From NCBI RefSeq assembly GCF_009687845.1, contig NZ_BLAD01000039.1:211394-275393 (forward strand): 64,000 nucleotides of DNA. The letters run 5' to 3'. A program made the position numbers and the translations under genes. Position 1 is the stretch's first letter. Each line of letters begins with the position of its first letter. The DNA comes from Acrocarpospora corrugata. GTDB lineage: Bacteria > Actinomycetota > Actinomycetes > Streptosporangiales > Streptosporangiaceae. Positions 26,053 to 34,315 of the stretch are shown here, piece after piece. The notes beneath the pieces are model-generated. The model did no database searches. It was given only the letters and a program-made list of their open reading frames with translations, and was not told the DNA's origin.

Positions 26053-26832
26053 TCAGGCGTCACGGCGGCGCAGTAGCAGGTAACCGCCGATGAGCGCGGC
26101 GGCGGCCCACAGCGCGAGAATGCCCACCCCCGTCCACGGCCCGTAGTCGCGGGCCCAGCGGGGATCATCCTGCGGCCCGACCAGATGCATGATCAGCATG
26201 CCTGCCTGGTCCGGCAGGTACTGGGTGAACGCCTTCACCGGCGGAGCGTTGCCGAGCCCCTGCGAGCCCAGGAAGAGCAGCGGCAGCAGAATCCCCAGCG
26301 AGCGCGTCGTGCTGCGCAGCATCGCCGCCATCCCCATCGCGAACAGGCAGATCAGGGGCAGGTACAGGCACGCGCCGACGACAGCGGCCGGCACGCCGTC
26401 CGCGGTCAGCGAGATCCCGTACGGACCCAGGCCCGCCTGCGTCGCGAAGAAGGTGGCCGGCACGGTGATCACTGACATCACCAGGACCGGCACCGTCGCG
26501 GCCAGCATCTTGCCGCCATAGAAGAGGCCACGACGTGGCACCGCCAGCAGCGACGCCCGGATCGTCCCGGAACCGTACTCACCGCTCACCACGAGCACCC
26601 CGAACACGACCAGGGCGAGCTGGCTCAGGGTGAGACTGTAGAAGGCGAGAAAGATCGGGTCGAAGTTGACCATCCGCTCCGGCGACGCCCCGGCTAGGGA
26701 ACCGCGCGACAGGACCGACAGCAGATACCCGAGCCCGACGCTGAGCACGGAAGTCAGCACCAGCGTCCACACGGTCGAAGGAACCGTCCGAATCTTGGTC
26801 CATTCGGAGACGACCACACCTCCCCCGGTCAT
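26053..26832 (-). CDS. ABC-2 type transporter permease
   Basis: A 259-residue integral membrane protein with six hydrophobic segments and a short cytoplasmic N-terminus (VVVSEWTKIRTVPSTVWTL), typical of BcrB/NatB-like permeases in which the EWTKIR-type start is common. The stretch SGEYGSGTIRASLLAVPRRG is the characteristic loop of ABC-2 permeases. Its ATG (26832) overlaps the stop of the ATPase by 4 nt, so they form one transporter. Substrate unknown; peptide antibiotic or lipid export is the usual role with a DesK/NarL pair. Confidence 0.88.
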   Translation of the reverse strand: MTGGGVVVSEWTKIRTVPSTVWTLVLTSVLSVGLGYLLSVLSRGSLAGASPERMVNFDPIFLAFYSLTLSQLALVVFGVLVVSGEYGSGTIRASLLAVPRRGLFYGGKMLAATVPVLVMSVITVPATFFATQAGLGPYGISLTADGVPAAVVGACLYLPLICLFAMGMAAMLRSTTRSLGILLPLLFLGSQGLGNAPPVKAFTQYLPDQAGMLIMHLVGPQDDPRWARDYGPWTGVGILALWAAAALIGGYLLLRRRDA

Positions 26833-27746
26833 CGCCCGGCCGCCCGGTAGTCGACGGCGTCCCTGGTCAGCCGCATGAACGCCTCCTCCAGCGAAGCCGA
26901 CTGCACACTGACCTCGTGCACCGTCAGCCCATTGGCCGCCACCACCTCCCCGACCGCCTCCGGCCCCGCCTCGTCGACTTCCAGCGCGCCGTCCGCGGCC
27001 TGCTTGACCGAAAGCCCGGCCGCGGCCAGCGCGTCGCGCATCAGTTCAGGTTCCGGGGTCCGGATCCGCACGTACGAACGGGAGTTGGCCTGGATGAACT
27101 CCCGCACCGTGGTGTCGGCGAGCAACCGCCCCCGGCCGATCACGACCAGATGCTGCGCCGTCAGAGCCGTCTCACCCATCAGATGACTGGACACGAGCAC
27201 CGTCCTGCCCTCCCCGGCCAGCGCGTTCATCAGGTTCCTGATCCACAGGATGCCCTCGGGGTCCAGCCCGTTCACCGGCTCGTCCAGCAGCAGCACCGGC
27301 GGATCCCCCAGCAGCGCCGCCGCGATGCCGAGCCGCTGCGTCATCCCGAGCGAGAACCCACCCGCCCGCTTGCGCGCCACCCCGTCCAGACCGGTCAGCG
27401 CCAGCACCGCACGCACCCGCGCCTTGGGAATCCGGTTGCTCTGCGCCAGCCACAGCAGATGCGCGTACGCGCTCCGCCGGGGATGCACCGCACCCGCCTC
27501 CAGCAACGCCCCCACCCGCCGCAACGGTTCCCGCAACTGCCGGTAGCTCCCGCCCTCGATGCGAACCTGACCCCCGCTCGGATGATCGAGCCCCAGAATC
27601 ATCCGCATCGTGGTGGATTTGCCCGCGCCATTCGGCCCCAGAAACCCGGTCACCCGCCCAGGCCGCACCGTGAAGGACAGCCCGTCGACCGCGACCGTGT
27701 CCCCGTATCTCTTGCTGAGGTTCTCCACTTCGATCACCCGGTTCAC
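26829..27746 (-). CDS. ABC transporter ATP-binding protein (BcrA-like)
   Basis: A 305-residue ATPase: Walker A GPNGAGKST, signature region GFSLGMTQRLGIAAALLG, Walker B LLLDEPVNGLDPEG, switch His in VLVSSHLMGE, followed by a C-terminal DUF4162-like extension (YVRIRTPEPELMRDALAAAGL). Start: GTG 27746 (NRVIEVENLSKRYGD) is chosen; GTG 27737 is possible. Neither has a good SD. First gene of an operon with the permease; the region between 27746 and the end of the kinase gene at 27818 holds its promoter. Confidence 0.9.
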   Translation of the reverse strand: MNRVIEVENLSKRYGDTVAVDGLSFTVRPGRVTGFLGPNGAGKSTTMRMILGLDHPSGGQVRIEGGSYRQLREPLRRVGALLEAGAVHPRRSAYAHLLWLAQSNRIPKARVRAVLALTGLDGVARKRAGGFSLGMTQRLGIAAALLGDPPVLLLDEPVNGLDPEGILWIRNLMNALAGEGRTVLVSSHLMGETALTAQHLVVIGRGRLLADTTVREFIQANSRSYVRIRTPEPELMRDALAAAGLSVKQAADGALEVDEAGPEAVGEVVAANGLTVHEVSVQSASLEEAFMRLTRDAVDYRAAGR

Positions 27747-27817
27747 GTTAGGAACCAGACGAACTACCGGCAGTCCTCGAAAGTCCCCACTTGAGTGGAC
27801 TGAAGTACACAGCGTCC

Positions 27818-29884
27818 CTACTTGGTGGGAGTCGCTGCACTGTCCGGATCGATCACCGATTCGGTGGCGGTGTCGATCATCACAAGCCCGTAGGGGGTTC
27901 CGACATAGAGTCGCCTGCCGTCGGAGGCGACGGCGATGTACTCGGGCTCGGTGATCGGGATGGCGGCCGTGACCCTGTTCTTCTTGGGATCTATCACGCG
28001 TACTCCAGCCGTCGGGCCGCCCACCAAGGCGTAGAGATGTTTCCCGTCCGGGGCGGAGGCCAGAGCCAGGAGGCCGTCCACGGGGATCGACGCCAGCTGG
28101 GCATTGGTTTTGGTGTTGATCACGAGGATGCCGTTCGCCGTGCTGCCGATATAGAGGCGTTTGCCGTTCGGGCTCATCGCCAGGCCCCGGATGACACCGG
28201 GTTCGTCGGTCGGGACGCCGCGGACCCGCATCGTGCGCGTGTCGATCTCGACGGTCTCCGGGCCGGGGCCGGCGAATCTGGCGACGTAGACGCGCCGCTG
28301 ATCCGGTGTGAGAGCGACATGGCTCGCATAGGGAACGGTGACTCGCTCCAGCACCTCCCCGTTCTTCACGTTGATCACGATGAACTGCGAATCGTCCCCT
28401 GCGTAGCTGGCCGCGTAGAGCCGCTTCTGGTCGTGGCTGAGCACCATATCGCCTGGTGGCGGCACTCGGATGAAGCGCGTCACGGTATCGGCTTTCCTGT
28501 CGATCACGTGGATCCCGCCGTCTGCCGTGGCCGGGCACCGATTGGCGACATAGATGTACCGTCCGGCGGGCACGATCGCCATGGAGCCGTCCCCAAGGGC
28601 GGTTCGGTCGGGCTCGCCGCCGCAGGTGAGAGTGATCGTGGAGGTCACCCGTCCGGTCTGGGGGTCGACTACCTCGACATTCGTGGAGTTGCTGCTGACG
28701 TAGACACGCTTGCCGTCCTGAGCCGCGGCGACACCCATCGGCCTGAGGATGTAAACGGCGGGGGTCCGCGAGAGTTTGGGCAGGACCAGCACGGCCAAAA
28801 CGCCGCAGACCACCGCCAGGCCGGTGCAGAAGAAAAGAAGCGACCCCCGGCGATTCCGAGGCGCGGAAGCCACCTTGGACGGGGGCCGCACGGCCGGCTG
28901 GGGGGCGTTCACCACCCGTGGCGGGCGAAGCGATGTGGTGCCGGCATTCCTGCGGAATTCGTGTGCCCGGCGGTTCTTGTCGGCGTGATCGTCGAGGACC
29001 TTCACCTTCCGGGTGTCGTAGTTCCCGCGCGTCACGTAGGTGGACGACAGCGTGGACACCCACTCAGCAGGAGCCGGCCTCCTTTTGGCTTCGAGTGGCC
29101 GGCCAAGGGCGCGATCGAAGAGTGCTTTGATCTGGGTCGGCAGGGCGGCGGGCAAGGCCGCCGGTTTCGGCCAGATCGGGGATCCCGGGGGCTTCGCCAG
29201 ATTGCCGGGGTTCAGCAGGAGCCCTCGATACATGACCAGCGCGAGGGCGTACCAGTCGCTGTAGTGATCATGAGCCGGGATGAGCCCGTCCCACCGGCGC
29301 GGATCAGTCCAGTCGGGGGTGATCAGCGCGTCCTTGCCGGACGCGGTCCGCTCTCGCAAACCGTCGCAGTCGATCAAGTAGGCACCCGCTTCCGGGCTTT
29401 CGCACCACACCACGTTCCGGGCGGAGAGGTCTCCGTGCACCAACCCCTTCCCGTTCAGGAAGGCGAAGACTTCGGCGAGGCGTATGACCACCTCCAGCCT
29501 GATGACGGCACGCGGCGGGTCGGTCCGCGCCAGCAGCAGCCAATCCAGGGTGCACGGCTTTCCCGAGTTCCGGCGGAACCGGTGCGGGATCTCCGGCACG
29601 ATGACGCCGCGAATCGAGGCACCCCCGGGTACCTCGATCGCGTCAATCGGCCAGTTGATCGAGTTGTATGGATTGGTCCCGAGCCGACTCTGCCCAACGA
29701 CCGCAGGCCGCCCCAGATCGATCATCCGCCACAGCCGCGCGATGTCGGCCGGGTCGGATATCGGCCGGTGATACTGCTTGTACACCCATTCCCGCTGGGC
29801 ACAGCGGAACAGCGTGGCCGCTCCTCCTGAGCCCATTTCTTCGTCGGTCACATCCCACTGGCCGAACCGTCCGCTGACTCTCAT
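27818..29884 (-). CDS. Membrane kinase with extracellular beta-propeller
   Basis: A 688-residue protein. Residues 1-280: protein-kinase-like fold with GSGGAATLF (glycine loop), likely Lys36, catalytic loop VHGDLSARNVVW (H150-N157; Asp152) and metal-binding IDCDGL (D172/D174) in place of DFG. Residues 280-345: basic linker. Residues 348-370: one transmembrane helix. Residues 378-688: extracellular YVTN/NHL-type propeller with units such as GKRVYVSSNSTNVEVVDPQTG, GRYIYVANRCPATADGG, QKRLYAASYAGD, GKRLYIGSTANGILVIN, GRRLYVGTPYGLVMID. HGDLS (not HRDLK) places it with TerY-triad/SH-type kinases. Likely senses an envelope ligand and phosphorylates a neighbour; the PP2C gene starts an opposing reaction 9 nt upstream in the operon. 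Confidence 0.88.
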   Translation of the reverse strand: MRVSGRFGQWDVTDEEMGSGGAATLFRCAQREWVYKQYHRPISDPADIARLWRMIDLGRPAVVGQSRLGTNPYNSINWPIDAIEVPGGASIRGVIVPEIPHRFRRNSGKPCTLDWLLLARTDPPRAVIRLEVVIRLAEVFAFLNGKGLVHGDLSARNVVWCESPEAGAYLIDCDGLRERTASGKDALITPDWTDPRRWDGLIPAHDHYSDWYALALVMYRGLLLNPGNLAKPPGSPIWPKPAALPAALPTQIKALFDRALGRPLEAKRRPAPAEWVSTLSSTYVTRGNYDTRKVKVLDDHADKNRRAHEFRRNAGTTSLRPPRVVNAPQPAVRPPSKVASAPRNRRGSLLFFCTGLAVVCGVLAVLVLPKLSRTPAVYILRPMGVAAAQDGKRVYVSSNSTNVEVVDPQTGRVTSTITLTCGGEPDRTALGDGSMAIVPAGRYIYVANRCPATADGGIHVIDRKADTVTRFIRVPPPGDMVLSHDQKRLYAASYAGDDSQFIVINVKNGEVLERVTVPYASHVALTPDQRRVYVARFAGPGPETVEIDTRTMRVRGVPTDEPGVIRGLAMSPNGKRLYIGSTANGILVINTKTNAQLASIPVDGLLALASAPDGKHLYALVGGPTAGVRVIDPKKNRVTAAIPITEPEYIAVASDGRRLYVGTPYGLVMIDTATESVIDPDSAATPTK

Positions 29885-29893
29885 GGCCGGTCT

Positions 29894-30751
29894 TCAGGGC
29901 AGCCAGACCACGACGGCCGTCCGGTCGTCGTGGGAACCTTTGCGCCGGTAGCGCAGGATGTCAGTCATCTGGTGCGGGCCACAGCGGACCGACCAGGATG
30001 CGGCCAGCCACTCTCGGATGGCGGGTGAGTTCTGGACGTCTTCCGCGAGTCCGTCGGTCATCAGGGAGAGCGCGTCCTCCCCGCCTAGGCGGAGGCTGAC
30101 CAGTTCCAGCGCCTTGTCCGGCTCATCGCACGGAAGGGCGGCCTGAACGATGTTGAGCGGCCCGTCCCCATGCGGGAAGACGGGGCTGAGCTCGCGATTC
30201 GCGAGCGTGACGGCGGCGCAGTCACCCACCCGGCCGACGATCACCTCCTGACCCGGGCCGACCGGAATCCAGGCGAAGGCGAGCGTGGTGGCGAGGTCGC
30301 CGTCCGGCGCGCCCGGCATGATTTCGTCCCGGTACCAACGCACGTCGTCGTTGGCCGCACGCAACGCCGTCACCATCGCGTCCTCCGGCGCGGCGAGGAC
30401 CTCGGGGGTGCTGAGCCCGGCGAGGCGAAGGCAGAGCAGCCGGGTCAGCAGCACCGCTCCGGCCTGGGCGGTCGCCGGGCGAGAACCCAGTCCGTCCGCT
30501 ACCGCTACGATCATGGCGGCGCCGTCAGCGGCGAGGGCGAAACTGTAACTGTCCTGCCCGGTCCGGCCGTGCTGGAGGTGCCCCAGCCCACTGAGGCTGG
30601 CGGCGGCGAGCCAGAAAGGGCCGACCGCTCCGGCGTCCGCGCACACGGCGGGCAACCGCCAGGCGTTCTCCGCGTCGAGGAGAAGCGAGAAGCCGTCCGT
30701 CACCTCCCCCACCGTCGGTGCCAGAGTCGACAGCTCGCGCAGTTCTCGCAT
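29894..30751 (-). CDS. PP2C-family Ser/Thr phosphatase
   Basis: A 285-residue PPM phosphatase. Motifs: GQDSYSFALAADG (65-77), IVAVADGLGS (81-90), VGRVGDCAAV, MTDGLAED and the C-terminal HDDRTAVVVWLP; the Asp residues coordinate the two metal ions. An N-terminal extension of about 45 residues precedes the domain. ATG 30751 lies 2 nt after the stop of the vWA gene. With the vWA and kinase genes it forms the vWA-PP2C-kinase triad known from TerY-type stress systems, where the phosphatase reverses kinase action. Confidence 0.9.
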   Translation of the reverse strand: MRELRELSTLAPTVGEVTDGFSLLLDAENAWRLPAVCADAGAVGPFWLAAASLSGLGHLQHGRTGQDSYSFALAADGAAMIVAVADGLGSRPATAQAGAVLLTRLLCLRLAGLSTPEVLAAPEDAMVTALRAANDDVRWYRDEIMPGAPDGDLATTLAFAWIPVGPGQEVIVGRVGDCAAVTLANRELSPVFPHGDGPLNIVQAALPCDEPDKALELVSLRLGGEDALSLMTDGLAEDVQNSPAIREWLAASWSVRCGPHQMTDILRYRRKGSHDDRTAVVVWLP

Positions 30752-30753
30752 GC

Positions 30754-31461
30754 TCAATTGCTCCTGACCGGAAGCGCGATGAACTTGGTCGAGTCGATCG
30801 GCACTCCCAGCCCTCCCGCGGGGGCTTGGCCGGCGTCGGCCGCTCTGAGGGAACCAGAGGTGAACTTGATGCTGCCGATCACGGCCGCGATGATCTCCTT
30901 CAACTGTTCGGCGGGCGGGCGGCCGGAACGCGCGAGAAACGCGTGCGTCGTCGCGATCCGCTGCAGATCGTCCGGGTCGGCATCCCGGAATCCGAAGGCG
31001 ACGATCTCCGGGCGGTACTTGTTCGACGCGCTGGTCAGTTCGCGCAGCGGCCCGGCCCATGGGTCCTGGGGCACGTTGTGCTCGCCGTCCGTCCAGAAGT
31101 AGAGCACCGGGGTGTGGAAGGGCGCCTTGGGGCCGAGCTCACGGATCGCGGACTCGATCTCCAGCCGGACGATCCGGAACGCCTCCGCGAAATTGGTCTG
31201 CTGGCCTTCGATCTTCACTTCCGGCATCTCCATGTACTGGATGTCCGACAGCGGCAGGACTCTGGTGGCTCGCTGAGCGAAGGTGATGACAGCGAGCCTG
31301 GCCTTCTCACAGACGTCCGGCTCCTCCTTGAGCACTGTCCTGATCTCGCGGAGCGCGGTGTTCAGGGTCGGGAGTTCCCGGCTCATCGACGGGGAGACAT
31401 CCACGAGGAGGAAGACGGGGAAGGTGGCGAACTGCTCTACCTCGCTGAACTGCTTGGGCAT
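30754..31461 (-). CDS. TerY-like von Willebrand A domain protein
   Basis: A 235-residue cytoplasmic vWA protein. The metal-ion-dependent adhesion site is intact: DVSPSMS (21-27), a Thr near 89 (GQQTNF) and Asp124 in YFWTDGEHN. These features match the TerY family, whose members act as metal-dependent docking factors for PP2C and kinase partners. It lies 6 nt after the upstream membrane-protein gene when that gene is read through its frameshift, and 2 nt before the PP2C start. Confidence 0.92.
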   Translation of the reverse strand: MPKQFSEVEQFATFPVFLLVDVSPSMSRELPTLNTALREIRTVLKEEPDVCEKARLAVITFAQRATRVLPLSDIQYMEMPEVKIEGQQTNFAEAFRIVRLEIESAIRELGPKAPFHTPVLYFWTDGEHNVPQDPWAGPLRELTSASNKYRPEIVAFGFRDADPDDLQRIATTHAFLARSGRPPAEQLKEIIAAVIGSIKFTSGSLRAADAGQAPAGGLGVPIDSTKFIALPVRSN

Positions 31462-31467
31462 GTGTCC

Positions 31468-32951
31468 TCATCTCAGGAGAGCGGTGGAGTTCGTCTGGAC
31501 CAGGTCGGTGCTGTCGGCAGGCGACGGGGTAAGACCGGCCATGATCAGTGCGGCCAGCAATGCGCACACGACCCCCGCCAACGGGAGCAGAACGGGAGCG
31601 ACGACGTTCGGCCGGGATCGGGAGGTCCCTCGGCCAGGATCGCGGTGGGGCCGTCCTTGGGTCGGAGCGCCGGCACATTGCGCGGGGCAGGCGATTCGGT
31701 CAGTTCGGGCGAGTTCTGTACGCCGGCCACGGTGGAAACACCGCTGACCTTGCCCAGCTCCGCCATGAGGGAGGCCAGCTTGGTCTGGGCCTGCTTCAGT
31801 CGCTCGATGCCGGCGTCCTGGTTGGGGAACGCGCGTCCTTCGATGTCGCCGGAGGTGACCGGAATCTCCCGAAGGCCCATCCAGGCTGACGCCCAGCCCA
31901 TCGCCTCCTGGTATTTGACGGTCACCCACAGCCGGTCCTCGTAACCGTGGACGGCGGCCGTCTCCGCTTTGGCTCCAAGAGCCCGGGCCTGATCGCCGGA
32001 GGCTCTGGCCTGGTCGATCAACGAGCCGTACCGGTCCTCGACCTCAGCCACGACGCCTTTGCCGTTTCTGATCAGATCGCCCAGGAGACTGCCGCGGCAC
32101 AGGGCGACGAATCCCAGGGCGACGGCGAGTTGCCGATCGGCGGTCTCTATCTCGGCGGGCGTGGGGGCCGCCCAGGCCGGCGCCGCCTTCCTGCGGCGTC
32201 CACGGATCCGGGTGGCGGCGTAGGAGTGATCACCCACAGCCGAGCGGCGGTCGTGGCAGGCGCGTTCCCTGGCCTTGTAGAGGGTGAGCGCCAGATGGAT
32301 CGCGCCCGCCCAGATGAAGGCCAGGCAGGCCGCCGCACCCCACTTCAACGCGGCGGTCAAGGACTCCAGCGAGCCGAGATTGAAGATGAAGTCCCAGTAG
32401 AGGACGACGTCGAGCAGGGCGATGCCGCATGCGGCCAGCGGAGTCCAGTACCCGGGGATGGGTGACTCGTCGTGCCGGGGATCGGGTCGCTCCCGCTCCC
32501 GGAGCAGGGCTCGCTGGTGATCGTTGATCACTTCGGCGCCCGCGACCCGCCCCCCGCCGGGAACTTCGTAGGACGCGCTGAGCACCTCCGGCAGTGTCGC
32601 CAGGTCGGCCAAGCCCTCGTCGGAGGCTGGCTCCATCTGCTGGGCGTAGCGCAGCAACGCGTCGTCGTGGGACCAGGCGACCTCGGAGGCGTCGTCCAGA
32701 AGCTTGTTGAGTATGGTCTTGAATGCGATGTGCTGGACGTCGTCCAGGACGGTCCCGGTCCGGTGCTCACCGGTGTCCGGGTCCCGGGTCGAGTCTCTGA
32801 TCGCCATGGCGATGCCCAGCACGGCCTCGTCGGATGGCCCTCCGGCGTACGGAATGGCAGAGGGCTCGATGTCCCAGCCCGCCAGCACGCGAGGGCGGCA
32901 GTCAGGGCAGGGGTTCGTGCGGATGCCCAGTTCCGATTGGTCGCGATTCAT
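31468..32951 (-). CDS. Membrane protein of the vWA-PP2C-kinase operon, frameshifted near C-terminus
   Basis: Uncharacterised protein of about 490 residues. The N-terminus has a CPDC motif (15-18) and a helical domain; two transmembrane helices (about 170-191 and 203-225) lead to a coiled-coil-like helical region (EIETADRQLAVALGFVALCRGSLLGDLI onward, about 265-400). In the first frame the protein ends at 31545 with a meaningless tail (SSLPFCSRWRGSC). A -1 shift near 31617-31632 continues as RPNVVAPVLLPLAGVVCALLAALIMAG, a third transmembrane helix, ending at 31468, 6 nt before the vWA start. So one base appears lost in a CCTCCCGATCCC run, by mutation or sequencing error. SD AAGGAG precedes ATG 32951. 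Confidence 0.75.
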
Positions 32952-32965
32952 GCTCGCGTGCTCCT

Positions 32966-34161
32966 TCAGCCCGATAACTCGATCTTGACGATGACGACCC
33001 GCTGCGCCTTATCCGTGACGGGTTCGACCAGGTCCGCGGGACGGTCCCAGCCGACGCCGTCGCCCGAATGAGCTGCTGTGGAAGACCGGCCTCGACCAAC
33101 AGATCGGCGATCACCTCGGCACGTCGCCGGGCGAGCTCCCTGGCTCCTTCGCGGGTGCCGAAGCGGGCGCAGAATCCGGTCACGTGCACCAGCGAGCCCA
33201 CAGGGGCCTGGTTGTACTGGGCGACGATCAGCTTGATCGAGCGCTGGACCGCCGCCCGGTCCAGCAGAGTGGCCTCGTCGGGGCGGAAATGGCCCGCGTC
33301 GATCCGGTCGGGAGGCGTCAGTCTCGCTTTGACGGTGGCGAATTCCACTACGGCGGAGGACCCCGGCCAGGGCGGGGCGATAGTCGAATCGATGATGGGC
33401 TGGTTGACGTGGGCGCCGAGCGCTTTGCCGAGGTGGGTAATGAATTCCTCCCGCCAGGCGTCGTCGGCCACGCTCATCGGCTTCTGGCCGGGTCCGGTGG
33501 CGTTCAGCAACACCGGCTGAAGATCGACCCCGGACAGGTCGATCTTGGCGATCGCGGTCTTCATGACCTCCTCCACGGCCTTCTCGGGATCGGTCGCGGT
33601 CAGCCGGGGCAAGTCCAGCGGGACGACGGACGCGCTCATGACCGAGGTGGCGAGGACGACCTCACGGCGGCCGGCGCGGGACCCGTCCTCGGCGACCCGG
33701 AGGGCGGCGTAGAGGTCGAAGCCGGCCGTGCCGACCGGGGTGGCGGCGACTGACTTCGTCAGGGCACTCGTCCGGCGGCCTATCTCCTGGTCCCGGAGGA
33801 ATACGTCGCGTTCCCGCTCGCCCTGCCGCAGCACTTCCAAGGAGATCCGGCCGACCGGAGCGGCGGCGCGGCCCACGGCGTACACTTCCAGGCCGCCATC
33901 GCCGGCCTTTGCGATCTCCGTAACCCGATCACGGACGTACTGGGGGATCCCGCCCTGGACCCGGTCGGTCTTCTCGGCTATCCAGAGGAGTTCGGTGCGG
34001 GATATCGGGGCCACGTCATGGTCTCGCGTGAGCACGAAGGCAACCACACCGATTGCCGCAACGACCGCCAGCCCCAGGGCGATGCCTGCCCCGCTCCGGT
34101 TCGGACGCCGCGGCGGTGGCAACCGTCGTGGCCGGTCATACGCTCGTCGTCGCGGTTTCAT
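32966..34161 (-). CDS. OmpA-like/anchored envelope protein, frameshifted near C-terminus
   Basis: About 398 residues. A basic N-terminus is followed by one transmembrane helix (about 24-44) and an exported region; residues about 270-365 resemble an OmpA-type peptidoglycan-binding domain (VHVTGFCARFGTREGARELARRRAEVIADLLVEAGLPQQLIR, residues grouped). After LIR the original frame gives a Ser/Arg-rich tail to 32902, overlapping the next gene. A -1 shift at the GGGCG around 33063-33067 instead gives GDGVGWDRPADLVEP and VVIVKIELSG, ending at 32966 just before the next gene's SD. That is the OmpA C-terminus expected. ATG 34161 has GGAAGG upstream. Probably binds the cell wall and signals to the kinase module. 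Confidence 0.72.
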
Positions 34162-34235
34162 CGCCCGCCTTCCGCTACGCTCAGGTGACCAGGAAGCGCA
34201 TTCGACTTGCGAAATTCCTAGAAGACAACCCATAT

Positions 34236-34253
34236 CCGTACAAAGTCGTACGG
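34236..34253. promoter_or_regulatory. Palindrome between divergent operons
   Basis: CCGTAC and GTACGG arms with a 6-bp spacer in the 154-bp region between the OmpA-like and kinase-fold gene starts. A candidate operator coordinating both operons; no regulator gene is adjacent. Confidence 0.35.
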
Positions 34254-34315
34254 TCTGGTAATTCTGGATTTGACGACTCAACGGTGCGACAATCGGATCT
34301 CCGGCGGAGGCGATC

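Noticed and set aside
26829..29063. 744-residue minus-strand ORF fusing kinase-region sequence to the ABC ATPase
   Set aside because: Only the part after 27746 is protein-like; the rest is an out-of-frame reading of the kinase gene.
31600..31640. Programmed -1 ribosomal frameshifting
   Set aside because: No X-XXY-YYZ slippery heptamer or clear downstream structure; a base loss is simpler.
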